A DNA stretch of 64,000 bases from Amphiduros pacificus (lineage: Eukaryota > Annelida > Polychaeta > Phyllodocida > Hesionidae): contig OX439008.1 of the NCBI GenBank assembly GCA_949316495.1, positions 19,373,843-19,437,842 on the forward strand. Reading direction: 5' to 3'. The notes under the pieces were generated by a model. That model saw only the letters and a program-made list of their open reading frames with translations, was not told where the DNA came from and did no database searches. Below, piece by piece: positions 17,185 to 28,400 of this stretch. The stretch's first letter is position 1; each line of letters opens with the position of its first letter. The position numbers and the translations under genes are program-made.

Positions 17185-20100
17185 CAAATCCGTAGCTACC
17201 CCCAAATAATCATGTTGTCAATTAACATTTTTCTCTCAGTTGTTTAATTATTTGTCTATAGAGGATGTTTGATTACAGTATTTGGCAATGGCCCCATGTC
17301 AGAAAAACATATTGATTATCATCTTGGAGTAATTATGAAGTTATCATGAACAATCAGACTTTTTTGTTATAGGATGTCGTGGAGCGCTTGAAGTGTTTCT
17401 CGAAGTATTCTCGCAAGGTGAAGGAGGAGTTGGCCCGCGTGATCTTCTACGAGACTTTCCCTGACGGTCGGGTGATCATCCAGCAGGGACATTGCGGTGT
17501 GTCCTTCTACTTCATCGTGAGTGGAAAGGCTCAGGTCAAACTCACAGAAACAGACAAAAGCACAGGTAAACCAAAGAATAGCCCCACCTGTCAAATTCTA
17601 TAGAATTATGTGACTTGTTACCATCTCTTATCATGCTTATTAACCTTTTTTATGCTGTGGGGGTCCATTCAGAATGTGAAGAGGGGCGTGAAACTCAATT
17701 AAATAAAATATATATACTTATACAAATATTTTGAGTGATGGCTTTTGGATTTGATATTGATAGTCTGTGATATTTGTATTGTGTCATGATAACTTTGGCC
17801 AATAACAACTAAATACAGTGAAGTTCAGACTCGTATCCCAATTTGCTATATTTGTGTAACCACCTAATGTACTCATAAAATCAGATGTTGAGAAAAAGGA
17901 GAAATTATCGAACACATGTTAAAACCAAATCAATTGATATTTGCAGGTCAAACATTTAGTCAAGTGTTGGGAGAACTTAGTGAAGGATCATCATTCGGAG
18001 AACTCGCTCTGATGCATAACATCAAACGCACAGCTACAATTGTATGCAAAGGTCGGCTATTTCTTATCAGTCTCTTCATCTTTATGAGCCTGATCATAAT
18101 TTGTCCGCAGAAGTATGGATTCCATCTCTTTACCTTTTACAAAATATTTTATTGAAATTTGACATTTGATGATGATGTTGATGATGATGATTTTTTTATT
18201 ATTTGTTTTATGTACTCTTTCATCAATCAACAATTCACTTTTTATGATAAGAAAATTCCATCCTTATTCCCTCAAAAAACATTACAGTTTGGGGACCATT
18301 TTAGACCTTATTTTTCATAAGGGCATTGTATCAAAATGCACAACTGTTTAGTTGTACACAGATTGTTTGTTGGAAAATCCCATGAGCAGAGCGTCTGGTA
18401 TGACGCTAAATAAATCTGTTATCACTCTGAGCATATGTGGCTGTTGCAGGCACCTGTGAGCTGATCCGGGTAGACAAGCCCGACTTTGAGACAGTTCTGA
18501 GGAACAGTTACCAGAGGGAGTGGCAAGATCGCCTGGACGCCTTCACCTGGCTTCATTACTTCCAGGACTGGTCTGAGACTGAGCTCAACCAAGTCAACAA
18601 CCACAGCCGTATAGTCGAGCACCTCCCTCCAGCGGTCAGTAGTCTCACCATTAGTCATTTCGTGACGGGACCTATATATATATAGCAGATACATAGTGCT
18701 ATACCTCACTGAATTGTCATGTCGCAGGTCTTTTACATGACAACCCACCCAGTTACAGATTTATAAGGATAATGAAATTTACCTCAGGTCATATGCGAAT
18801 TTATAACATGAATGCAATCACGGCATGGTTATAAATCTTTAGATATCACAGGAAAAAAACTGGTGTTAACACGCGCTCTGACCAACTGTGCCACGGCCTC
18901 GGTCTCTAACGATAATACATGAACTTAGTGTGCCACCTTGTGTGAACAATTCATAAAATACCATAACCTCTGAATTTAACAACTATTATTTTGTTCAGGT
19001 GATCTACAGTGAGTCCATCGCCGTGAGTGATGTGATTGGAGACAATTTGTTCTTCATCGTCAGTGGTCAGGCCATTCTGGTGCGTCTCATTACGTTTATC
19101 GTAGAAACACTGCCCTCTGGTGAGAGAAAACTTGTCATGCCCTGTGAAAACGAGGTGAGATGTCTTTTATTATTTTGATCGGTCCACGTGAAGACTTTTT
19201 TTCTTTGACTTTGAAGAATTAATTAAGCTTAGAGTCTTTTTTAATCATTTAAGTCTGGCATAAGGAATTCTTGCATGGGTTTCAATCGATATTCGGAAAG
19301 ACATGTTTTATTTTATTCTAAAAGAAAGGTTTAAAAATCGCTAAAGATTAACAATGATCTTCCGATGAGAAATATGAAACTGTTAACATGATGTGTATTT
19401 TGCCTTCAAGCGATGTTAAAACCCCTAAATGTTCCATCAACTTTAATCTGTGCTTATAATATGGCTTGCGAACTATTCAGCTAGTAAAACCAGTCAATAT
19501 TTTTTATTTTTATATTGCTCTCAGCTTGGAGTTTGGATACAGATTTATTAAATTATCAAAGTCATGTATTTGTTCCTTTTCTCCCCTCTTGCATGGTGGG
19601 TGTTTATAAGCTGTATATTCTCATCACGCTTAGAGAAGGTCCTTAATATTTCCAGGATGAAGCTGAGGAGAAGGTGGACTTGCTACCAGTGGGGAGACGT
19701 TACTCCGTGGAGCAGCGACACTGGCATATCTGTGACCTCAACAAGGGCCACTACTTTGGTGTAGGTGAGATCCGCACACTGCCTTCACCACACATCATGT
19801 ATAGAGGTCACATCACTGACAAAAATATCTGTACATTTAAAATAGGATTTTTTTTTTAATTTTTAATTTTTTTAATTTTTTCTAATAGTTATCCTGTTAA
19901 TGTTTTTCTTCATACTTCTATAAGAGGCAAATATGGAGAAAGGAGGAGCAGAGATCCTTGATAAATATGATGTCACGTAAACATTATACTAAAATCAATC
20001 AGATTTATAATTTATGTCCTTTATATGTCTTTAGACATTAAACTAGCATAGCTTCAAAAGGCATAGAATCTCCTGGGACTGGATTACACAAAAATTACCT

Positions 20101-22423
20101 GATAATACTCTTTGAACACAGTCAAAGTGTTACTGAGGTCATTACCAGCAATAATTACCAGCAAGCCAATGCCAATGAATAGTTATTTTGGTCTTTTGCA
20201 GGCGAGGACATGCACAACCAGTATATACTAGCCAGCGAGCGCCTGGAATGTCTTCTGGTTCCCAGGGTGCAATTCATGCGCTTCGGACGATCGCGCATCC
20301 TGGAGAAACTGCGGCGCGACCTGATGGACGCCATCCCGACCAATCAGCAAGCGTTCAAGAAGTTCATGTCTCACCAGAAATGGGAACGCTACAAGAAGGA
20401 CACAATCAAGGAAGTTCTAACCAAGAAAAGGAGAATTGGAAAAGAAAAGTTTCGCGAATTACCAAACATTGTAACTTCGCCATCTTGGATGGTAAATTTT
20501 GAATATTGACATAACTTGGAGAACTTCATGTTACAGCACGCTCAAATGATAAGCGAATTGTAAAATTATTGTAGGTCTATATATACCATTTGTTCCAAGG
20601 GATGAAGATAAATGTTTTTTAATATAATTACAAATTAACAAATTTCCCTCATTATTTATCTCGAGAAATGTAAATAGCTCTAATGGCTCAATTCAATTTT
20701 AACAATACAGATAAGAAAAGAAATAAAACAATCGTTGATGAGCTTTATATTATTCTCTTGAGTTGTTTATTCTGGGAATCTATTTGAAGAAGAGAACATA
20801 CAGCCGACGACAACTGACCTGCGGACGACAACAGAGCTGCGGTTCCATTTTCAAAACATATAAAGTACACCTGTACTCTCGAAAATATTCACATCAGGTC
20901 ATTCTCTGACACCAACAAGGTCAAATGGTGTGATAAACATCGATAATCATTTGATAAACTGAAACGCAGGTCTGTTGTCGTCCGCAAGTCAGTTGTCGTC
21001 GGCAGGTGAGTTGTCGTCAGCTGTACAGTGTATACCAAGGTCAGGGACCATATAGAACCGCATTAGCTTCCAGCCTCTCATGGTGGCAGGTGCAGGATGA
21101 CTTAACATAATACATGTAACTTTGAGGAAATATTTGCTCTTGGGATTTTATCACAGTGACGTATACAAAGCATTATGAATGGTTAGATACCATGCTTGAT
21201 TCTGCTTCCCTTGAGAGTCGCCCACAATACTGGAGTGAAATTAAGGGTGAAGCCGCAATGCCAATGGTGTCTATAGATGAATGGTAGAACCTATGTTTTG
21301 GACAGGACAGAATTTTGCAGAATGTAATGATAAAACAATCCCAGAGAAAAACATTCCAAGATATAAAATATTCTCTGTTTTTGTAAACCGTCTTTTGGCT
21401 GTAGAAAATCTTAAAACAGAAATTCTGTGAGAGTTTGCATCTATTGCAAGTGAGCAACACCATAAATAATTGACCAAGAAGATATCCTAACATTGTCTAA
21501 ACATGAAATCAGTTTCTTATACATGTAGATCTATTTTTCATATATTGAAGAGGCCTAGTAAAGCTGGGTAGCCAACCTTTGAACGTTGCCCGGGTAAAAA
21601 TTCATTATTCTTTTGACATGTTTCATTTCCGAAAAAATAAGCATTGAAACATACACAATTGCAATAGATCATATTCATCAACTGAGCTGCTTCATGAATA
21701 GTCACATGTCAGAAAATTGTAATTCAAATTTATCAAATAATGAATGCTCCATTATAACCACAAGGAGTCTCCCTGGCTGATGGTGGTTATAACAAATTGT
21801 AGATGATCGAAAATGACGTCAGATATGACATTATGACGTCTGTTTGTTTCACTTTTTGTTGCTATGGAAGAGGACGTCACAATCTATTTATTTTGCTTAC
21901 CATAGCAACAAGAGTCCCTTGATATCACCTCATTGATACATTCCCCAAGTGAAAATATTTGCTTACAATTTTTGTATTATTATGAAGATGGACAAAAAAA
22001 CACTTGAAAATCTTACAAGTTGTGACACGGCCCTAGCATGGGAATTAGTACGTGACAAAGTCATCAAAGAGCTCACTGGTAAGTGGTCACGCATTCTTAT
22101 TCCAGCTTGGACAGAATATTATTTATTATCATTTGTCAACAACACAGCCTATAGGTCTCACCTTTCCAGTCATACAATTTGAACTTTGACTGGTTGGTTT
22201 TCACTCTTAGCAAGATTGGGGTACATTGTCGTTTTCACACACAGTAATGTAGCTACTGTAGTTTGTAAAAGCAGAGAATAGAACTCAATCCTGATGTTCC
22301 TCTTTACCCCGTCATAACAAAAGTGGTTAAAGGTATTAAACATTTTATTGATATTTTTTTCACTTCCAGTGGAAATATGATAAGTTAAAACGAAGCGAAT
22401 ACGTGAGACATTTCAAAAGATAA
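14884..22423 (+). CDS. CNBD2: CNBD2-like cyclic-nucleotide-binding protein, 10 exons
   Basis: Exons: 14884-15384, 15598-15777, 16289-16438, 17373-17565, 17947-18051, 18450-18634, 18999-19154, 19656-19764, 20202-20491 and probably 22370-22423. All phases agree, giving about 640 residues (human CNBD2 is about 576). The first 165 residues are low-complexity and charged. A complete CNB domain spans exons 4-6: [11 protein letters not shown], then [16 protein letters not shown]. The latter is a phosphate-binding cassette with the conserved Glu and Arg, so nucleotide binding is plausible. A second, degenerate CNB-like fold ([12 protein letters not shown] to [19 protein letters not shown]) follows. 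A basic helical tail ends the protein. CNBD2 is known from sperm. Exon 10 has a good acceptor but is less certain; otherwise reading runs into the intron and stops after five codons. Exon 10 lies inside the next gene's first intron. Confidence 0.85.
16444..16690 (+). repeat. 27-bp minisatellite directly behind a splice donor
   Basis: About nine imperfect copies of a 27-bp unit, with gagttccctacagtaatcaa as core. They start a few bases after the exon 3 donor (gtatgt) of the CNBD2-like gene; one copy is expanded by about 6 bp. It is intronic. Confidence 0.9.
16701..17005 (-). mobile_element. tRNA-derived SINE (family 1), near full length
   Basis: On the minus strand the head carries an A-box-like TGGCGCAGTCGG and a degenerate B box, then a conserved body, then a (CAAA)n-type tail. 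The same family recurs at 18650, 31125, 34769, 35440, 36856 and 58339. This copy lies in intron 3 of the CNBD2-like gene and abuts a (TA)n tract. Confidence 0.9.
17037..17181. repeat. (TA)n microsatellite
   Basis: TA dinucleotides with two short aaa interruptions, in intron 3 of the CNBD2-like gene beside a SINE. Confidence 0.97.
18650..18899 (-). mobile_element. SINE family 1, diverged copy
   Basis: The same body and tRNA-like head as the copy at 16701, more diverged and lacking the (CAAA) tail. It begins about 15 bp after the exon 6 donor of the CNBD2-like gene. Confidence 0.8.
20799..21025. mobile_element. MITE with CAGCCGACGACAAC-type termini, copy 1
   Basis: The left end is tacagccgacgacaac and the right end gttgtcgtcagctgta, each including a TA. 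Subterminal copies of cgacgacaac / gttgtcgtcg occur several times. It is about 227 bp without coding capacity, in the last intron of the CNBD2-like gene. Related copies are at 22681 and 23661. Confidence 0.8.
21026..21810. other. Intronic stretch, no gene seen
   Basis: Part of the last intron of the CNBD2-like gene, upstream of the proline-rich gene. Minus-strand frames at 21173-21493 show no recognisable family. Confidence 0.5.
21811..21912 (+). promoter_or_regulatory. CRE-rich, X-box-bearing promoter of the proline-rich gene
   Basis: CRE-type sites are TGACGTCA at 21814-21821 (perfect), TGACGTCT at 21834-21841 and GGACGTCA at 21872-21879. An inverted pair, GTTGCTATGG (21858-21867) and CCATAGCAAC (21900-21909), forms a stem. 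The right arm extended, GCTTACCATAGCAAC (21895-21909), matches the RFX X-box at 13 of 14 positions on the minus strand. The block ends 70 bp before the ATG at 21982. ATF/CREB and RFX sites are known partners in ciliary and testis promoters. Binding is inference. Confidence 0.55.
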
Positions 22424-25400
22424 GTTTGGCATTCTACCACGTGACAAGCTTATCGAACAGGTGGTTCATGTTTTGTTGACAAATTCTTTCCGAAATTAAA
22501 TGCCTCATAAAAACGATCAGATATGTTTTGCTGAAAATGCTAAAATGGGTTAATTAAAATATACTTTCATATAGCCAATTGCCACCGCACAAAATGTCCC
22601 GGATCTCTGGGATGGAGGGGGAAATTCATTCTGTGCAGTCAGAGAAGCTGAAGACAATGTAGTGTCCATTTTACCATGATTACAGGCGACGACAACAGAG
22701 CTGCGGACGACATCAAAGCTGCGATCCACCATCAACAGCATCAGAACTTTACCATGTGAATCTGCTAAAAAAAAAGAAACAAGCCTTTCCCTGTTGTGTA
22801 GTCTGAAGGATTAATTTGCTTATTCATTTCTTGTGAAAACTTTATCGAGCAGACAAAAATACTATCTTGGAAGAAATAGATTTGTAATCATATCTTATAA
22901 TTATTGTAGCGCTCACATGCTAATTTAAAGTCACTGACGCTTTCATGTATAACAGGGAATGTATTTTAACACTGTAAATATTTCCGGGGGTTGCCGCAAC
23001 GGGCGGGAAGACTCACTGCGCAGACGGACACCCCAGGATGACAATCTGTATGCACCAAGGCGGGATGTATGCACCAAGGCAGGGTGTATGCACCAAGACA
23101 GGATGTATGCACCAAGGCAGGGTATATGCACCAAGACAGGATGTATGCCCCAAGGTAGGATGTATGTACCAAGGCAGGGTGTATGCACCAAGGCAGGATG
23201 TATGCAACAAGGCAGGATATGTACATCCTCGTGAATAGTCAATTGATATATTCGTTTATAAATGTTTAACATTACAGGTGAAGATGTGATGCCAGTTCCA
23301 AATCTGGGCGAAGTTCAGAACTTTGATGTTGGCGGTGTGATTGTCAAGGAGCCTTTGAGTGGGTTCAGCAAGCACGTGAAGCGTCGCCTCCCGATGTATG
23401 TATGTCTGGGCCTGCTTCACGAGGTCCTGTCCCCGGCCAGCACGTGCCCTCCCCGCGTCCCCTATGATACGTCCCACGTCAACTTCTCTGGAAAATATAC
23501 ATACGAGGTAAACAATCACCGAAAGGCCGATCTCCATGTTGTTGTTTTTTTGTTTTTGTTTTTTTCCCCATTGAAAAGTACTATGTGACTAGAACTGTAC
23601 AAATTTACCGGAACCAGAACTGTATAACTCCTCTCTAATGATGGCACTGACTAAAACGAGTACAGCCGACGACAACCTACCTGCGGACGACAACAGAACT
23701 GCAGTTCCATTTTTAAAGTCTTTAAAGTACATTTGTACTATTGATATTTGTACTATTGATATTCACATCAGGTTATTGTCTGACACTTGCAATGTCAGAT
23801 GGTCTGGTAAACTTCGGTAGTCAGCAGCTCTGTTGTCGTCCACTGTACACTACTCTGCTTTGCAAAGGTGGTCGATTCTCTACATGCTCTATGAGTTAGA
23901 GAACTGACTAACTACCCCAGGAATGTAGAGTATAAATATACACTTGTGATTCCATTAATATCAAATTTCCCATAATTTTTGTGGACATTGTTATACGATC
24001 CTTAGTATTTTCTATATCACATTGCAGATATCAGATGTCAAAGATGGCGTGAGTAAGAATATCGTTGTGACGATGGAAGGATGTGTCAAGCAGTGTGCCA
24101 CAGCACCGGTAGGGGGACCCACATTCATAATGGATATGACAAACTCAAGTTCGTTGCACAACTTTGTAAAACAATTAACATTATAATAAAAATGTACATC
24201 AGATGATTGTTATTTCACCCGTTTGACCAGTATACAAAAATATTTTGGGGGAGAAATTTTATCTAAGGAATGTAATGATGTCGACAAGAAACAATTCCCT
24301 ACAATAGGAATAAGCATTTAAATCGATTTTTTGTTTGTTTTTTTGTTTGTTTTTTTGTTTGTTTTTTTGTTTGTTTTTTTGTTTTTGTTTTGTTTTGTTT
24401 TTTTTCTTTTTGTTTTTCCATCTTCTTCATTTTGTTTGTTTGTTTTTTTTATAATGTAGTTATTACGTTTGTTGTTGACAGTATTTGGCATGTGTGACAA
24501 GTTATACGTCATCAAGGATGTGTGCGTGGTGGGAGCACTGTCGGTGAGGGTGAGGCTGGGGCAGCAGGAGACGCTGACTGCCCTCAGAGGGCGCATCCCC
24601 ATCGCCTTCACTCTCCTCAAGCACAGGGTAATGCCTCAAGGTCACCTCCATGTAGGACTGCCCACCCACTCTCGCCGCCAAGGTCACTGGGTCAAACGCT
24701 ATGCTTTCAGGTCAGTTTCACATTGTTAACAAGAAAGGTTTCTTGGAAAAAAAGTAATGTTGTGCTGTAGAAAACGATATTATCTACACACTCTTTAGTT
24801 GATTTTTCATAAAAAGTATCAAAACTATTTTTCACAATTAAATCATTAAAATCATATATGCTATAAATTTGAATATCCATGTATTCGAGCATTTGTAGAT
24901 TTTTACAATATGATTTGGCGCCATAATATGGCTGCCATATGCGCACAAACTGATAAGGTTTAATTCAATGAGTGTCAAAAGTTTAAAGCTTTCGTGAAAT
25001 CAGATTTTCAAGCACTTTTTTCCTCACGAAATATAAATGTTTGTTCTCTGAACTTTGTGGTCAAATGTTATAACCCATCATATTTTACCTACACACATGT
25101 GCTATTTGAAAGTAGGTGAGTCTTCTGCTAAAATATAAATCATCCATTGAACGCTTTGTCAACAAACTTTGTTTAGCTGACCAGTTGGGGTATAAACATT
25201 TACATTATGCAAAGTTAAAAGACTTGACAACCTCATTTCATGAACACTTTAAGATTAAATCTTTCATGAAACCACAGGAATGGAGATTTGGGGTATGTTT
25301 AAATAATATGTGGTCATCAAAATGTGATGCAAACAAGCCATCTCAACAAAATACAAAATACAAAAATATTTAAATAGGGCTACATTTTACAACAGGATAA

Positions 25401-28400
25401 CAAAAGCTAAAAAGTTTTTTGTGACAGAATAAAAATACAATATGTACACAATAAACAATATTAATAGTCATATGTGCTGATTAAAATCATGGTAAACAAT
25501 GATTCTTTCCTTAAAAACATTTCGATTCATGCTGTATTTGACATGTTTTGTTCCATAATCTTGCCCCTGCATTAGAAAAGGATTTGAAACCATGTGTCAC
25601 TGTTCGGTATGCCTTTTGTGTCAGTTTATTGTCGTCTCATAATCCATAGGGTATCTCATGTTTTTCAAAGAGTTCACATAGGTAAGAAGGTGCTAGTTTG
25701 TTGACACATTTATATACTTCTATGGCTAAAAGACGTATTCTGTGAATTGAAAAGCTTGGCTCATTACTAATCTCAAGTAGCTCGTTATACGTTGATATGA
25801 AGTCATTATATGTGAACCCAAAGATGGATCAATGAAAGATATGCAAGCACTCCTAGTTTTCTTCATATCCATGTTCCCTTTGTTTCTGCTATAGAATCTA
25901 AAAATAATCCTTCACCACAAGGACAGTGTGGGGTCAATGACAGTAGTGTGGTCAGTTCATTACACAAGAAAGTAGTACTAAAGAGAAAAGAATTAGATGT
26001 TTATGACCCATGCATCACATAGAGATGCCTGAGATGCATCACATTGAGATAAGACACGAGTATGAACTGATGAGGGATTAACTAGCAAGATGAAAATAGA
26101 TCATGACTACTTAAAGTGATTAGAATTTTAGAATTCATGTTTTTCTGTGCAACACAAACAATTTTGGAAGTTTCAACAGTGAAAATGTATAAGATAACTA
26201 TGGGGAGTAATCGATATAAATGCATCAATATTCAGGCTGCTCTAATGTACTTTATATATAGGTAAATAAATAGAAAACAAATAAGACTTGAATGAACTCC
26301 TGACACACTGCAGCGTAGATCAATCAAAATACACCAGTTGACTCTGATCAATTATTTGTTTTTTTTGTATTGCACCCAAAGAAATATATTTTTATTAACT
26401 ATATCTTTGTATTTTCATTCTGATAATAAATGTGACTTCTCAAAAGGAAACATGTAATTTCAGCATAACATGCATGGAACTATTTTCCTGGTGTAGTAGT
26501 ATTCACAGGGATGATGTCCACATATGTGAGTGAGGCATCAGAAGCAAGAGGGCAATTAAGATGCATGTATATTAAAAAGTAATTAGGTAACTTTTATGAA
26601 GGAGGTGGGTGACAAACTAATGAACCTTAATGCACGACACTGCAGGCATTCCAATTTCTTAATGCTACCTTGACCACAGAACATCCACACAAGTGGACAG
26701 TAGATAAAGTTGCTAAGTATGAAAGCACATTACATTTCAATTTTAATTGTTGTGTCAAGAATGCTGCTTAGCCTCATCAGTGCATTTACCTGCCTGCCTG
26801 CTTTCCGGCATACATTATCAACATGAGTATCAAATTTGAGGTTCTTGTCAATATCCACACCTAACAATTTGACATGTGATTCAAAGTGGATTTCCTAGTC
26901 TTTGATAATGAATCTGCTGTCATCGATCTTTTTGTTACCAAATACTATACCCTGATATTTCTCAGGGATGGCATGCATATCATTTTCTTCAAGCCACTCT
27001 ATGACATTGATTGCATCAGTCTCAATGCCAGTTTTGAATGCGGTATGATCATTTGCATGTGTATGTGTTAACGTATTGTCATCTGCATAATTGAACATCA
27101 TACAACATTCATTAGCAAAATACACATTCATAAAGTGTTGAACAGGGCTGAACTACACCAAGCCTTATGGGACTCCTTTATTTAGCTCTGTCCATTCACT
27201 GCATGCTGTTCCTAACTTGGTTCTTTGTTTTCTGTTATGGAGGTAACTGTACATTAGTTGGAGGGCTCTCTCATCACATCCATAAGCATGTAACTTAGCA
27301 ATAAGCAGTGTGTGAGGAATAACATTGAATGCTTTGCTCAAGTCCATTAGCAAGGCTCCAACATACTTATTTTAATCAAGTGCAGACTTCCAATATTCAA
27401 CTGCACTCAGTAGGACTGTTTGTGTACTATGTGCCTGTCTGTAGGCAGACATGCGTTTTCTAAGAATGTTGCTCAAATATACATTCACTTGATGATCTAT
27501 ACAGTGATGAAAGTCTTGAGGAAATAACCTGAATTCAGGTTTTTTTCTTCAAATGTGAAATTCAAAATGATCTGAACGCAATCTGAAACATCCAGAAATG
27601 ACATTTCTGAAAGTGGGTAGGGGTATCTTCAGGTTAATTTAAGAGTTTCAGGTTTCTTCCTGAATGCTGACTTTCATCACTGTCTATAAGCTTTTCCATG
27701 ACCTTAGACACACAGGGTAATATACTTTATGGTCTGTATTTGCATAAGATTGCCATCCTTTTTAAATACTGGTGCGAGCTCTGCCAGCTTGAGATTCTGT
27801 TGGAAGTGTGCATATGTAATCATCATATTAGCAACTAATGCAACTGATGGTGTTAACGCTGGCGATGCTATCTTAAGCAGCTTTGGTGGGGGCTGATCAT
27901 TGCCAGTTGCTTTCTTTGGGTCCATTTGTCTCATATTTTTTTATACTTCATCCTGTGATACAAGTCTTAATGTGAATTTCCTGCCATCTGGATTGTCATG
28001 ATTATTTCTAACGTTTATCATACTGGCATGAGCTCTATACTTATCTACTATGTCATTAATTGTAAAATCACAACGATCTTCATTTAATCCAATAGTATTT
28101 GCCACGTCAGAGAAATCAAACAAAATACACCTGCCATGATTAGTGTTTTGCTGAAAGTGCTCATTGTTTGTTTGTTTTTTTTGTTTTTTGTTTTTGTTTT
28201 ATCTCTATTTTCTTTCTGATAAATTTCAGACATCCTCAGGACCCACTTCCCCCTCTGCCAGGGGACCTTGATGACTCAGATGACGTTATCCTGGCGGGAA
28301 CCAAGCGCTCAGGGGTGGGAAGAAGGAGGGACCCGCAGGATCCCCTGCCACCAACACCAGGCCCCAGCCATAACCAAGGAGGCCCCAGTCATAACCAAGG

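Larger units (their letters stand above)
25520..28130 (-). mobile_element. Degenerate LINE (CR1/Jockey-like reverse transcriptase), antisense in an intron
   Basis: Minus-strand pieces match a LINE reverse transcriptase in the right order. Fingers (PKKATGNDQPPPKLLK) lie near 27.9 kb, the palm (DLSKAFNVIPHTLLIAKL) near 27.3 kb, and the catalytic box (NYADDNTL) near 27.07 kb. Then come the thumb-like GVDIDKNLKFDTHVDNVCRK near 26.85 kb and, after an insertion, STYNELLEISN and IRLLAIEVYKCVNKLAPSYL near 25.75 kb. Stops and frame changes separate the pieces, so it is dead. The 5' part (endonuclease) is missing. Two later insertions (25819-26620 and 27502-27682) interrupt it. Confidence 0.85.
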
